A DNA stretch of 41,841 bases from an uncultured bacterium (lineage in GTDB: Bacteria; Planctomycetota; Phycisphaerae; Phycisphaerales; SM1A02): positions 1 to 41,841 of the forward strand of contig CAIUGT010000084.1 in assembly GCA_903898755.1 (NCBI GenBank). Reading direction: 5' to 3'. Of this stretch, positions 30,118 through 39,863 are shown one piece after another. Each line of letters begins with the position of its first letter. Positions within the stretch are counted from its first letter, which is position 1. Under the pieces are notes generated by a model. That model was not told the origin of the DNA, searched no databases, and saw nothing but the letters and a program-made list of their open reading frames with translations. The translations under genes and the position numbers were made by a program.

Positions 30118-32952
30118 TTAGTTGATATTTATGAATACCAACGAAACATCTCCTACGTCCACTTCACCACTATTGTCTAAATCCGTTTCGCAGCCTAGGC
30201 ATGGGCCGAAATCAATTAACACAAGCGAGGCGTCGGCATTGTCCACCACGCCGTTGTGATCGATGTCCGCGAACAGAGCTGGATAGCAAGAGACCTTGGT
30301 GAATGACACGCTATCAATGGCGGCTTCAACAATGTTGTCAGTGCCGTTGTCTTGCGCCACAAACTTCGCTCTCATTTCGCCCGAAGCTGAAACATAATCC
30401 AGCATGTTGATGGTCTTGAGACTCCAAGAAGTACCCGAGGCATAGGAGACCGCAAGCACCCATGTTTGGCCACCGTCATTCGAGACGAACACGTCCACTG
30501 GATCATCTGTCACAACCACATTGTTGTAACTTAAATAAATAGCGAATTTAAGATAGAAGACATCTCCGCCCAAGCCATCGACGATTGGGGTAAGCAACGA
30601 AGTCTTGCCACCGTCAAGATCAACACAGCTGGTGCTGCCAGTCACGAACGCCTTGCTTCCACTGTAGGCCGCAGCGCTTGCTCCACAACCACTCAGGGTG
30701 TTGGCTCGAACCCATGCTCCCACGGTGGCCGTGTCATCTGGCGCGCCAACAGTGAATGTTGAGCTGGTCCCATCAAAGGTGTCACTGAACGTAACGACTG
30801 AAGAAAGAACCGATGTTGTTGAATAGTTTGTGGTGGGAGCGGTGGTTGGTAGAACCATTGTGCTTCCGCCAGTCGACTTTGCTTCGATGTAATACTGCAC
30901 CTTCACATTGCAACCAGCTGGTGGAAATGTTGCGGTGTAATCGTTGCCACCATTGCTTGTTAAAGCGACAGATGAGAATGTTCCAGATGTGCCTTCGCGG
31001 TAATACATTTTGGCGCTGCCTGCGAGCACTTGGCTTGAAACTGGAACAATAGAGACGCTCATGGTGGTTCCGCCACTTGGATCAACGGTTGTTGGACCAC
31101 CATTTGGAAGCGAGATGGTGAACAAGGCGAGCGCCGGCGCGGCCAAGCCGTGTGCGGTGAAGGCGTTGGTAATGGCCGTGTAATTCGGCGATCCGTCTCC
31201 CAAATTTCCGTTGTCATCATCAAGTGTGAGATAATCCAAAGTGATGTCATTTTGAATTGAGGCGGAACCGGCGTGAAGCGGAGTTGAATTCACGGCCAAT
31301 TTTGCAAGACGCGTGCGATAGTCGCTTGGGTACGTCGCTAAAAAACTGTTTCTCAAACTCCAAACACAACCAGAAAGTAATTGTCCGCAGGCATGGATTT
31401 CGCTGCCGCAGCTAGAGCAACCCGTGGCTGAATATTGACACGAGTTGTTGGCGCTACGAATGCCGCTGGAGCAACTTTGGAAACCAACGCCAAGTTGTGA
31501 GCTGTCGGTAATCAGAATGCCGGTGACATCGCCTTGGCCTTCACCATATTGGCTTTGACCGCTTCCGGCGCATTGGACCATGTGATGACCGTATTCATGG
31601 GCGACAACATCCGAAAATGCGGTGTTGTTGCAACCGCTTCCAGCGGTGAAGAAATTAATGCTGCTGCCGTCGTAGTAGGCGTTGCACACGTCGGCAATGT
31701 TGGTGTTGATGGTGAAACTTAATTGCGCGGAAATTGTGGGATAGTTGGCACTTGCCGCCAGAATTTTTTCACGGGTGCGATTGGCAATTTCGTAGGCGTT
31801 GGTTTGAGCAGTGTTGATCTCATTTGGAGAGGCATTGAACAAGAATGTTCCACTTCCGCCATCGGCCAAGGTTTGGCTAGCCACAGTTCCAAGCGTGCCG
31901 CTTTGTTCAACCACTTTGAAATACTTACCAGCCAGGCTTGGCGCCACAACAAGCGGAGCGGTTCCTAGGTTGGTGTATGTAAACGCGCCATTGGTATCTG
32001 TGTACACAGTTACGGATCCAATAAGTACCTTGGCGTACGGCATGCCACGAATCACCTCAGCGCTGCATGCATCGGCGCGGTAATCAGAGGTGACGTACTC
32101 ATTCACTTGGCCTGTGACAGTGCTGTGGTGAATCATGCTCTCTTGAAAGAGAATGTTTCCATTGGCGGCATCGACAACGAAAATAATTTTTTGGTGGTTC
32201 GAAATATCAAATGCGCCGCCACCTGTTACAACAAATTCAACCGCAAGCTTTGCGGTTTGCACATCCTCATCAAGGCCAGCCCACACCACATAGCGCGGAG
32301 TGTTCATTTGTGGAGGTGCGGTGAATTGACCCAGGGCTTGGCTTCCAACCAAGGCTATATCGATTGAAGACGCGTCCAGATTTTGACCAGCCAGTTGCGC
32401 TTCCATAGTTCCAATGTTGCGCAGCGTGGCGCCAGCAAGAACCATTGGAAATTGATCTTCGTTGCGAACCAAGCCCCAGCCATATGAGCGGAACACGGGA
32501 ACGCCCTTGGCATGTTGGCGGTAATAGACGGCGGTGAAATCGCTAGATGTACCGTCTTCGCTGGTGACCAGCGGCAAGGTGTGCGCGCCATCTTCAAATG
32601 GACCCACTTTTTCAAGTTGTGTGTAGGGAACATTCCAAAGCATGGACCAATCACGCATGAATGTGTCGACACTGTCGCTTGGTGAAACACCGTGTGAGAA
32701 AGTAGTTCCCCAAACGCGTCGCAGTGAACCTTCAATCGTGTGCAAACCGCCTCCAGGAAAGAGGCGCGCGAAGCGGGCTTGAATTGTTTCACCATTTGGA
32801 TCAACTTGGTTGCCAATGGCACCCGTATTGAGGTTGTTGATTGGAGGAGTGTTTGTGACTTGATTGCCGGCCCAGGTCATTGTGGCTGCGCTGAACAAAA
32901 GTGCTGTTGAACCAAACAATGACAAACCCAATTTTTTTGACAATGGCTTCAT
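30118..32952 (-). CDS. secreted M36-like HEYGHH metalloprotease with dockerin-like C-terminus, copy 1
   Basis: The 944-residue protein has a signal peptide (~1-28, ending TMTWA), then an N-terminal region (about 55-250) resembling the fungalysin/thermolysin propeptide (GVPVFRSYGWGLVRNED, FVVDAANGNILFQ). The catalytic motif is HEYGHH at 452-457, with the likely third zinc ligand Glu471 in YGEGQGD, as in M36-like peptidases. A stretch with Cys clusters (CSSCGSEIHACGQ) follows, then beta-sandwich regions (~610-890) with FSDTFDG and NDGGQTWV segments. The end (~893-944) has two Ca-binding repeats, DIDHNGVVDNAD and DLDNSGEVDVGD, like a dockerin. Expected role: extracellular protease, possibly surface-tethered or complex-bound. 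Its paralog lies upstream at 33227-36070. Confidence 0.85.
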   Translation of the reverse strand: MKPLSKKLGLSLFGSTALLFSAATMTWAGNQVTNTPPINNLNTGAIGNQVDPNGETIQARFARLFPGGGLHTIEGSLRRVWGTTFSHGVSPSDSVDTFMRDWSMLWNVPYTQLEKVGPFEDGAHTLPLVTSEDGTSSDFTAVYYRQHAKGVPVFRSYGWGLVRNEDQFPMVLAGATLRNIGTMEAQLAGQNLDASSIDIALVGSQALGQFTAPPQMNTPRYVVWAGLDEDVQTAKLAVEFVVTGGGAFDISNHQKIIFVVDAANGNILFQESMIHHSTVTGQVNEYVTSDYRADACSAEVIRGMPYAKVLIGSVTVYTDTNGAFTYTNLGTAPLVVAPSLAGKYFKVVEQSGTLGTVASQTLADGGSGTFLFNASPNEINTAQTNAYEIANRTREKILAASANYPTISAQLSFTINTNIADVCNAYYDGSSINFFTAGSGCNNTAFSDVVAHEYGHHMVQCAGSGQSQYGEGQGDVTGILITDSSQLGVGFQSCSSGIRSANNSCQYSATGCSSCGSEIHACGQLLSGCVWSLRNSFLATYPSDYRTRLAKLAVNSTPLHAGSASIQNDITLDYLTLDDDNGNLGDGSPNYTAITNAFTAHGLAAPALALFTISLPNGGPTTVDPSGGTTMSVSIVPVSSQVLAGSAKMYYREGTSGTFSSVALTSNGGNDYTATFPPAGCNVKVQYYIEAKSTGGSTMVLPTTAPTTNYSTTSVLSSVVTFSDTFDGTSSTFTVGAPDDTATVGAWVRANTLSGCGASAAAYSGSKAFVTGSTSCVDLDGGKTSLLTPIVDGLGGDVFYLKFAIYLSYNNVVVTDDPVDVFVSNDGGQTWVLAVSYASGTSWSLKTINMLDYVSASGEMRAKFVAQDNGTDNIVEAAIDSVSFTKVSCYPALFADIDHNGVVDNADASLVLIDFGPCLGCETDLDNSGEVDVGDVSLVFININ

Positions 32953-33157
32953 GGTCTTAGGAAACTTTCTTCTGAATCTAGGTCTGGTTCAAATACTTGC
33001 GGCGACAGAACGACAGCCGTGCTTCACCTATGAAGAGTATTGCTTCATCTGTAGCGCATGCAATTAAAAGCATTGAAAATTTCGATAAAAAATATATTTA
33101 TATAGGACTTTCACGGAATCCACGGGGCGGAATTGTCTTGCACACAATCTCAAATCG

Positions 33158-33196
33158 ACAAAAAAACGGGCGGATCTGATGAGAGATCCGCCCGTT
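33158..33196 (-). terminator. strong Rho-independent terminator after the second metalloprotease
   Basis: AACGGGCGGATCT (33165-33177) pairs over 13 bp with AGATCCGCCCGTT (33184-33196) around a 6-nt loop, and the minus strand continues with seven T's. It separates the two paralogs into distinct transcripts. The rest of the 274-bp spacer (32953-33226) is AT-rich with nothing I can name. Confidence 0.9.
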
Positions 33197-33226
33197 ATTC
33201 AATTTATTACTTCCAGAACTTTTGAG

Positions 33227-36070
33227 TTAGTTGATCTCTAAAAGTTCCAAGCTGACATCTGAGGCATCAACTTCGCCCGACCCATCTAAATCGGTTACGC
33301 AACCACTGCAGGGGCCAAAGTCGAGCAACATTATGCTGACATCTGAGCTGTCAACGATACGGTCACCGTTGAAGTCTCCAAAGACAGCATCGGCGCACTT
33401 CACGCTTGTGAACGTGACGCTGTCAATGCCGGCCTCAACCACATTGTCCGTGCCGTTGTCTTGCGCCACAAACTTCACGCGCATTTGGCTGGTGACAGGC
33501 AAGATATTGAGCACATTCAATTTCTTCAGCACCCATGTGTTGGCGCCAGTAGCGGTGGTGTATGAAGCGCCCAACACCCAAGTGCTGCCGCCGTCATTGC
33601 TGACGAACACTTCTAACGGATCATCTGATGGCGTTGCACCGTTGTAACTTAAGAAGATGGCGTAGGACAATTCAACTGTATCGCCACTGGACGCATCGAC
33701 AATTGGGCTGAGCAGCGAAGTCTTGCCGCCATCAACGTCCACGCAAGATCCATAGGCAGTGACAAAAGCCTTGGTTCCACTGTATGAAACAGTGTTTGCA
33801 CCACACCCAGTCAACACGGCGTTGCGCACCCAGATGCCCGCAGTCGCGTTGTCGCCCGGCGCACCAATAGTAAAGAGAGTTGAAGAACCATCAAAGGTGT
33901 CAGCAATTAAAGTTGCAGAGGAAATTGCTGCGGTTGCCACATACGGCGCCGCCGCGCCACCCGAAGGCAAAGTCATCGGGGTTCCACCGGTTGAAGTGGC
34001 TTGCACATAGAACTGCACGGAAGTGTTGCAGCTAAACGTTGGGAAGGTGGCAAGATAATTGTTGCCACCCGTTGAACTCAACAGAACTGAACTCCAAGTT
34101 GAAGCCGTCGCATCTTTGTAGAACAATTTCTGACTGCCAGCCGCCACAGTTCCAGTCACTGGAGTGATGGTCACGTCCATGGTTGTTCCGCCAAGTGGCA
34201 GAACCGTTGATGGCGCGCCGTTTGGAGCGGTAATTGTAAAGAGACTCAACGCAGGCGCCGTTAATCCGTGGGCATTAAATGCCGCGGCAATGGCGAAATA
34301 GTTTGGGCTGCCGTCACCCAAGTTGCCGTTGTTGTCATCCAATGTGAGATAGTCAATCGTGATGTCATTTTGGATGGTGAAAGATCCAGCATGCAACGGC
34401 ATGGAATTGATGGCCAAGTTCGCTAAGCGTGTTCGGTAATCGCTTGGATATGTTCCAACGAAAGAATTACGCAGATTCCATATGCAGCCCGAAATTAATT
34501 GACCGCAAGCATGGATTTCACTGCCGCAGCTAGAGCAGCCCGTGGACGAATAAGTGCATGTGTTGCTTGCGGTGCGAATACCCGTTGTGCATGTTTGGAA
34601 GCCATAGCCAAGAATTGGAGAGTCAGTGATCATGACGCCCACGACATCGCCCATGCCTTCGCCGTATTCGTTCTGCCCACTGCCCGCGCAACTAACCAAG
34701 TGGTGACCATATTCATGGCACACAACATCGGAGAAACCAGTGTTGGCGCAACCGCCACCAGCTAGATAGAAATTAATGTTGCCGTCGTAATAGGCGTTGC
34801 AAGTTCCACTGACGTTTGGACGAATAATGAAACCAGTTTGTGTTTTCACCGTTGGGTAATTTGGATTGGCAAGCAAGCACATATCTCGAGTGCGGTTGGC
34901 CATTTCATAACAGTTGGTTTGAGCGGTTGTAATGGCCGCATTAGCCGCGCCAGGATTAAACAGGAATGTCGCTGTACCGCCATCAGCCACGGTTTGTGAA
35001 GTCACAGTGTTGAGTGTTCCACTTCCTGGAGTCACGGTGAAATATTTGCCGGCCATGGTTGGGGCAACGGTGACAGAACCAGTTCCGGAATAGGTGTATG
35101 TCAAAGCTCCATTGACATCCGTGTACAGCGTTGTTGTTCCAATGACAACCTTGGCGTAGGGCATGGCGCGGGTGGTTTCAACACCGCATGTGTCGGCTTT
35201 GAAATCTGAGGTGACATACTCGTTCACTTGCACATTCACGCTGCCGTGATAAATCAAACTTTCTCGATAGAGAATGTTGCCGTTGGAGGCGTCGACCACG
35301 AACAATACCTTTTGATAGTCATCGGTTCCTTCGCCGCTGATGACTTTGAATTCAACAGCAAGTTTGGAGGCCTGAACATCCTCATCAAGACCGGACCAAA
35401 TCACGTAGCGCGGCGTGGACATTTCTGGTGGCGCACTGAATTGACTGAGAGCTTGACCACTGATGGCGCCAAGATTGATGGAGGATGGATCAATGTCCAC
35501 ACCTTCAAGACGAGCTTCCATATTGCCGATGTCGCGCAACGTTCCGCCGCCAAGAACCATTGGGAAATTGTCTTCGTTGCGGACCAGGCCCCAGCCGTAG
35601 GACTGGAACACGGGGACGCCTTTGGCGTGTTGGCGGAAATACGCGACGGTGAATTTGGTGTTCTCTCCATCATCGTCCGCGACAAGTGGCAAAGTGTGCC
35701 CGCCATCTTCAGTTGGACCAACTTTTTCAAGTTGTGAGTAGGGCACCTTCCACAGCATGGACCACTTTTGCATGAACTTGTCAGCGCTTTCGCTTGGGGA
35801 CGATCCAGTTGAGAAAGTTGTTCCGTACACTCGGCGCAAAACATTCTTAATGTCCAGCAATCCGCCCATTGGGAAATTTTGTGCGAATGAATCACGAATG
35901 CCTTCGCCCGGATCAGCAACGCCGCCAGTTGTCTGAGTTCCAATCGCATTTTTTGCGCCGCCGACATTGCTTGTTGCAAAGCCAGTATTGCCTCCGGCGG
36001 CGAATGCCACTGAAGCCAAGGCAAGAACCGCTGAACTCAAAACAGACAATTTTGGTGAAATCATTTTCAT
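33227..36070 (-). CDS. secreted M36-like HEYGHH metalloprotease with dockerin-like C-terminus, copy 2
   Basis: The 947-residue paralog of the neighbouring protein shares its whole layout: signal peptide (~1-25), propeptide-like region (GVPVFQSYGWGLVRNED), HEYGHH at 452-457 with Glu471 in YGEGMGD, Cys-rich stretch CSSCGSEIHACGQ, beta domains, and a dockerin-like end (DFNGDRIVDSSD then DLDGSGEVDASD). In an 88-residue hand comparison of the propeptide region 65 residues were identical. The catalytic motif sits at the same residue number in both. ATG 36070 and an in-frame ATG 36064 are both possible starts, with AAAGAAAG before the first. It is transcribed first and ends in a strong terminator, so expression can differ from copy 1. 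Confidence 0.85.
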   Translation of the reverse strand: MKMISPKLSVLSSAVLALASVAFAAGGNTGFATSNVGGAKNAIGTQTTGGVADPGEGIRDSFAQNFPMGGLLDIKNVLRRVYGTTFSTGSSPSESADKFMQKWSMLWKVPYSQLEKVGPTEDGGHTLPLVADDDGENTKFTVAYFRQHAKGVPVFQSYGWGLVRNEDNFPMVLGGGTLRDIGNMEARLEGVDIDPSSINLGAISGQALSQFSAPPEMSTPRYVIWSGLDEDVQASKLAVEFKVISGEGTDDYQKVLFVVDASNGNILYRESLIYHGSVNVQVNEYVTSDFKADTCGVETTRAMPYAKVVIGTTTLYTDVNGALTYTYSGTGSVTVAPTMAGKYFTVTPGSGTLNTVTSQTVADGGTATFLFNPGAANAAITTAQTNCYEMANRTRDMCLLANPNYPTVKTQTGFIIRPNVSGTCNAYYDGNINFYLAGGGCANTGFSDVVCHEYGHHLVSCAGSGQNEYGEGMGDVVGVMITDSPILGYGFQTCTTGIRTASNTCTYSSTGCSSCGSEIHACGQLISGCIWNLRNSFVGTYPSDYRTRLANLAINSMPLHAGSFTIQNDITIDYLTLDDNNGNLGDGSPNYFAIAAAFNAHGLTAPALSLFTITAPNGAPSTVLPLGGTTMDVTITPVTGTVAAGSQKLFYKDATASTWSSVLLSSTGGNNYLATFPTFSCNTSVQFYVQATSTGGTPMTLPSGGAAAPYVATAAISSATLIADTFDGSSTLFTIGAPGDNATAGIWVRNAVLTGCGANTVSYSGTKAFVTAYGSCVDVDGGKTSLLSPIVDASSGDTVELSYAIFLSYNGATPSDDPLEVFVSNDGGSTWVLGASYTTATGANTWVLKKLNVLNILPVTSQMRVKFVAQDNGTDNVVEAGIDSVTFTSVKCADAVFGDFNGDRIVDSSDVSIMLLDFGPCSGCVTDLDGSGEVDASDVSLELLEIN

Positions 36071-36134
36071 GAACTTTCTTTAGATAGGAGTCTTTGCAGG
36101 GGACAGGCGAGTGGCAAGAAAATCAACAACAATC

Positions 36135-36148
36135 AGTGTCCTGACACT
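36135..36148. repeat. inverted repeat AGTGTC-CT-GACACT upstream of metalloprotease copy 2
   Basis: A perfect 6-bp inverted repeat with a 2-bp centre lies 65 bp before the start of the second metalloprotease gene, in a 292-bp divergent spacer shared with smpB (36071-36362). Position suits an operator; no regulator is known. Nothing else in the spacer is recognisable, and no tmRNA is present. Confidence 0.25.
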
Positions 36149-36362
36149 TTGACTATTAATGCCACGCATTGGCTTGTTGGGCAAGCGGAAAGTTTGAAAT
36201 ACTTTGATTTTGCGAAATAATTTGGAGGGACATTGGGTTGAAAAAGTGCGCATGTTTTGGCTTGCCCTATTCTGCAGGTGGCTTCAGGCTTTCATACTGT
36301 GTGGAGGCAGATTTGTGAAGAACTTTCTAATGCATGTGTATGATCGAATTTGAGCCCAAATA

Positions 36363-36833
36363 GTGACAAAAGACACCCGTGAGCCCGAGATTGAGAACCG
36401 CAAGGCGCGCCATGATTTTGTGATTGGCGAGACTTTTGAGTGCGGAATGGTTCTGAAAGGGTCCGAGGTCAAGAGCATTCGCACAGGTCAGATAAGTCTT
36501 GCCGAGGGGTGGGTTATGGCCCGCGCGGCCCCTCCCCAATTGGAATTGCACGGGGTGCATGTGGCCGAATACCCGCCAGCGGGCAAAGATAGGCAGCATG
36601 AACCGCTGCGCACGCGGCGGCTTCTGGCGCACAAGAGTGAGATTAAAAAGTTGGCCTTTGCCATGAAGGCCAAGGGTTCTTCCTTGGTGCCGTTGAAGGT
36701 GTATTTCAAGAATGGCGTAGCCAAATTGTTGGTTGGCGTTGCCGTAGGACGCAAGAAAGCCGACAAGCGTGCCGCGATTCGCGAGAAGGAAATGAAGCGG
36801 GACATGGACCGGGACGCGGGTCGGCGGCGGTGA
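36363..36833 (+). CDS. smpB: SsrA-binding protein SmpB
   Basis: SmpB binds tmRNA and brings it to stalled ribosomes for trans-translation. The 156-residue protein shows the family pattern: ENRKARHDFVIGETFECGMVL, KGSEVKSIRTGQISLAEGWV, HEPLRTRRLLAHKSEIKKL, VPLKVYFKNGVAKLLVGVAVG, GRKKADKRAAIREKE and a basic tail ending RDAGRRR. The start is GTG at 36363; an in-frame stop 12 bp upstream rules out a longer version. It is a single gene, divergent from the metalloprotease, and the tmRNA gene (ssrA) is not in this window. Confidence 0.95.
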   Translation: MTKDTREPEIENRKARHDFVIGETFECGMVLKGSEVKSIRTGQISLAEGWVMARAAPPQLELHGVHVAEYPPAGKDRQHEPLRTRRLLAHKSEIKKLAFAMKAKGSSLVPLKVYFKNGVAKLLVGVAVGRKKADKRAAIREKEMKRDMDRDAGRRR

Positions 36834-36917
36834 TCAGGTGTTTGCCCGATTGAATGTGTGAACTGGTTGAACGGCGAACTTTTTACGAGTGAGATATAGC
36901 TCCGCGGGCGCGTGGTT

Positions 36918-37619
36918 TTACGGGCTGGGCATAAGAATTATTTTGCCTTGGTCGTCGGCGCGCTTGCCTTCAATGCAGTCGGTGATTGTGGCCGCCACTG
37001 TTTCTGGTGAAATGGTTTTATGTGGTGGGACCATTTTCTCGTTGAAGTTAGAGCGCAGCAACGGAGTCTCAACGCATCCCAAATTCACGCTGAACGCGCG
37101 CACGCCCAGAGCGCGGCCCTCGCGTTCGGCGCTGCGGGTCAGTGAATCAAGCGCGGATTTGCTGGCGGCGTAGACAAAAAATCCTGGGAATGGATCGGAG
37201 GATCCAAGCGTTCCAACATTCACAATGCAGCCGCCTTTTTGCGCGCGAAAATGCGGCCAACAAGCGGCAATCAGATATCCGGCGCCAAAGGTGTTGATGG
37301 AAAAGACCTCGGTGAACAAATCTTTCGTGGTCTTGTCAATGGGCACGCTTGGCGCAATGCCGGCGCAATTTACAAGATTGTCAATGCGTCCAAAGCGTTC
37401 AATGGTTTGATCAATGAGCGACTTGGCCTGGTCGGCATCGGAAATATCCGCACGCGCAATCATGACATCGCCGGAACCAGTGGCGCGAATTTCGTCTGCA
37501 GCGTCGGCAAGTTTATTTTCAGTTCGACCAACTAAGACAATGTGGTGCTTGCGCTGCGACAACATGACGGCGCATGCACGACCAATTCCAGAACCAGCGC
37601 CAGTGATAAGGGTGACCAT
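36918..37619 (-). CDS. short-chain dehydrogenase/reductase
   Basis: The 233-residue protein is a classical SDR. The NAD(P)-binding motif TGAGSGIG is at residues 6-13, NCAGIAPSVP is the NNAG-type segment, and the catalytic Ser and YAASK occur in GTLGSSDPFP…FFVYAASKSALDS. The GRTENKL segment after the second strand suggests NADP preference. The substrate is unknown. It follows the RseP-like gene by 33 bp on the same strand and may be the last gene of that transcript, though its function does not obviously fit. Confidence 0.9.
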   Translation of the reverse strand: MVTLITGAGSGIGRACAVMLSQRKHHIVLVGRTENKLADAADEIRATGSGDVMIARADISDADQAKSLIDQTIERFGRIDNLVNCAGIAPSVPIDKTTKDLFTEVFSINTFGAGYLIAACWPHFRAQKGGCIVNVGTLGSSDPFPGFFVYAASKSALDSLTRSAEREGRALGVRAFSVNLGCVETPLLRSNFNEKMVPPHKTISPETVAATITDCIEGKRADDQGKIILMPSP

Positions 37620-37652
37620 CTTTTATTGCTCCATAATGAATGCGCGGTAAAA

Positions 37653-39818
37653 TTATCCGCCGGTGAATAAACGAACCACATCGTTGTAAAAAGTGACCAC
37701 GAATAAACTGCCAAGAAAGGCAAGTCCAACCAAGGTCGCCGCGTTCTGAAAGCGCAGGCTTGGTGGACGGCGAAAGCAGCCTTCGTACAGCAGGAATAGA
37801 AACAAGCCTCCGTCCACAATTGGCAGTGGCAGGAAATTAAGCACCGCCAAATTCACGCTAATCATTGCTAAAAAGAAGAGCAAATACGTCATTCCTCGGT
37901 CGGCCACGCGTGTTCCAACTTGCACAATTCCAACTGGGCCTCGCAGTTGTTCCACGCCCACGGTGCCTCGAGCCAAGCGGTCAAGTGTGAGCCAAGTCAG
38001 CACGGCAAGTTTTTTTGTTTCGGTGAAACCCATTGTGGCGGCCAGCACTGGATTGCCGTGAGCGCTGCGCGTGATCATTTGTGGCTCAAACAATTCACTT
38101 GGCAGCGGACTGGACCAACCCAGGTTTTGTATATCGTTTATTTCGGCGGCGCTCAAAGTGATCACGGTGGATTTCACAGGCGAGTTGGCCACGAAATTTT
38201 GAAATGAAATGTTCAGCGTGGCGGGGGTGTTCTTTCCAAACGCGGTGGCGGTGGTGACCCACAACGCGTCACGCATGGAAGCCCAATCGGTGAGTGTGAT
38301 GTCATTGATAGAAATTATTTTTGTCAGTGGCCGAAGTTCAAGCGACGCGATTGGCGTGGCAACGGTTTGCGTGGATTTGGAGTCCAGTGGATTTTCGAGC
38401 ACGCGGTCAATCACGCGCGCGCTCACCAATAAGTTCCAAGCCGGTCCCACCAGCACATCAAGGTGGCCTTGTCTGTCAGCACGGGCGTTGATGGAACGAA
38501 TTTCGCCAGCGCGAAGAATTTTTAATTGCACGGCGCGGTTGGCGTAGGTTTCAATGAGCGAGCGGAATTCACCAAGCCGCGGACCGCTGCGGTCTTCGAT
38601 GGCAAGGACAATGTCGCCGGCCTGCAAAATGCCTTGATTCGGGCTTGTTTTTTGCACGTAATCAATGCGCGCTAGAGGTGAAAATCCGATCAAGCCAAGG
38701 TCATATTCGCCGATGGATTTTGAATCGGATGGAAAAAGATCTTCAAACTTTGGCTCGGGAGACATTGGCGCGCTGACAACGGTTAATGCTTCCTTCGCGG
38801 GCGACGTGTTGGATGAAGTTGTGTCATTGATTTCAGAATGTGAAGTCAGCGACCACGTAGTCACAACCGATTTTCCATTTGAATTTTTGAATGCAAGATC
38901 CAACGCCTCCGCATTTGCAATCGCCACTCCATTGATGGCAGTGAGCGTGGAGCCAGGCTTCACGCCCGCGGCGCGCAGACCTGATTTGTCCAACATATTT
39001 TCAATCATTGGCGCAACGTCTTTTTGATCAGCAAGTATGCCGCTGCGGGCGGGGGCAACGCCAAAAGATCGTAGACCACTCGTGGCGTCTTTGATGGGCG
39101 CAACTTCAAAGCGCAACGGAGTCGCAACGCCAGGGCGAGTGACTTGAAGAATGGATTCGTGATCGGGGTGACTCATGGCCGCGCCAATTTGAATGTCGGC
39201 AAAAGTGGTCATGGGATCGCCGTTGATGGAATCGATTTGGTCGCCAGGCAGAAGACCATTGGGCGCCCCGTCAAGATTGCGCGCGGTGGCCGCGGGACTG
39301 CCAGGTCGCACGGCGCCAATGATTGGAGCCTCAAATTTCACGCCAATCATGAATGCGACCACGAACAAAATCACGGCCGTGATGAGGTTCAGAATGACTC
39401 CGGCGCTGACCACAATCATGCGTTTCCACACGGGTTTACTGCCATAACCGTCAATGGCGTCACTGGTGGAAGTGGGGTCCATGTCTTCTTGACCCTTCAT
39501 TCGCACGAACCCGCCAATGGGCAGAAGACGCAGTGAATATTCAGTTTCGCCAACACCGTCCGCGTGCAGTTCGGCTGTTGGAATTTTTTCAGGCTCAGCT
39601 CCATAGCGAGTTTTGATATCAGGCGCTGTGCTGCCAAAGCGAACACCCAGACCGCGTCGATACGCCAGCACTGTAGGACCCATGCCCACGGCGAAAGATT
39701 CAACGCGAATACCAGCCCAACGCGCCGCGATGAAATGTCCAAATTCATGAATGGCAATGAGAAGACCAAAGCCAATCACAATGAGCGCGATGTTGGATGT
39801 GTTGCTGAGAAGTTCCAC
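37653..39818 (-). CDS. rseP: RseP-like site-2 membrane metalloprotease, enlarged
   Basis: A 721-residue M50 intramembrane protease, against ~450 for E. coli RseP. The zinc motif HEFGH is at residues 24-28 in the first membrane helix, and the third ligand Asp669 is in LNFLPLPIVDGG. Between them are PDZ-like segments: about 165-235 (GLLPGDQIDSINGDPM), ~285-310 (GVKPGSTLTAINGVAI) and ~395-450 (ILQAGDIVLAIEDR). These give more periplasmic mass than usual. The start is GTG. It would cut membrane proteins such as anti-sigma factors after a first cleavage. It lies 45 bp after dxr, a common pairing. Confidence 0.9.
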   Translation of the reverse strand: MELLSNTSNIALIVIGFGLLIAIHEFGHFIAARWAGIRVESFAVGMGPTVLAYRRGLGVRFGSTAPDIKTRYGAEPEKIPTAELHADGVGETEYSLRLLPIGGFVRMKGQEDMDPTSTSDAIDGYGSKPVWKRMIVVSAGVILNLITAVILFVVAFMIGVKFEAPIIGAVRPGSPAATARNLDGAPNGLLPGDQIDSINGDPMTTFADIQIGAAMSHPDHESILQVTRPGVATPLRFEVAPIKDATSGLRSFGVAPARSGILADQKDVAPMIENMLDKSGLRAAGVKPGSTLTAINGVAIANAEALDLAFKNSNGKSVVTTWSLTSHSEINDTTSSNTSPAKEALTVVSAPMSPEPKFEDLFPSDSKSIGEYDLGLIGFSPLARIDYVQKTSPNQGILQAGDIVLAIEDRSGPRLGEFRSLIETYANRAVQLKILRAGEIRSINARADRQGHLDVLVGPAWNLLVSARVIDRVLENPLDSKSTQTVATPIASLELRPLTKIISINDITLTDWASMRDALWVTTATAFGKNTPATLNISFQNFVANSPVKSTVITLSAAEINDIQNLGWSSPLPSELFEPQMITRSAHGNPVLAATMGFTETKKLAVLTWLTLDRLARGTVGVEQLRGPVGIVQVGTRVADRGMTYLLFFLAMISVNLAVLNFLPLPIVDGGLFLFLLYEGCFRRPPSLRFQNAATLVGLAFLGSLFVVTFYNDVVRLFTGG

Positions 39819-39863
39819 GTGTAAATATTCCGCCTTTCTTGGCGATGTTTGGCGAGTGAAAAG

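Noticed and set aside
36071-36362. tmRNA gene beside smpB
   Set aside because: No tRNA-like ends or tag reading frame can be found in the spacer.
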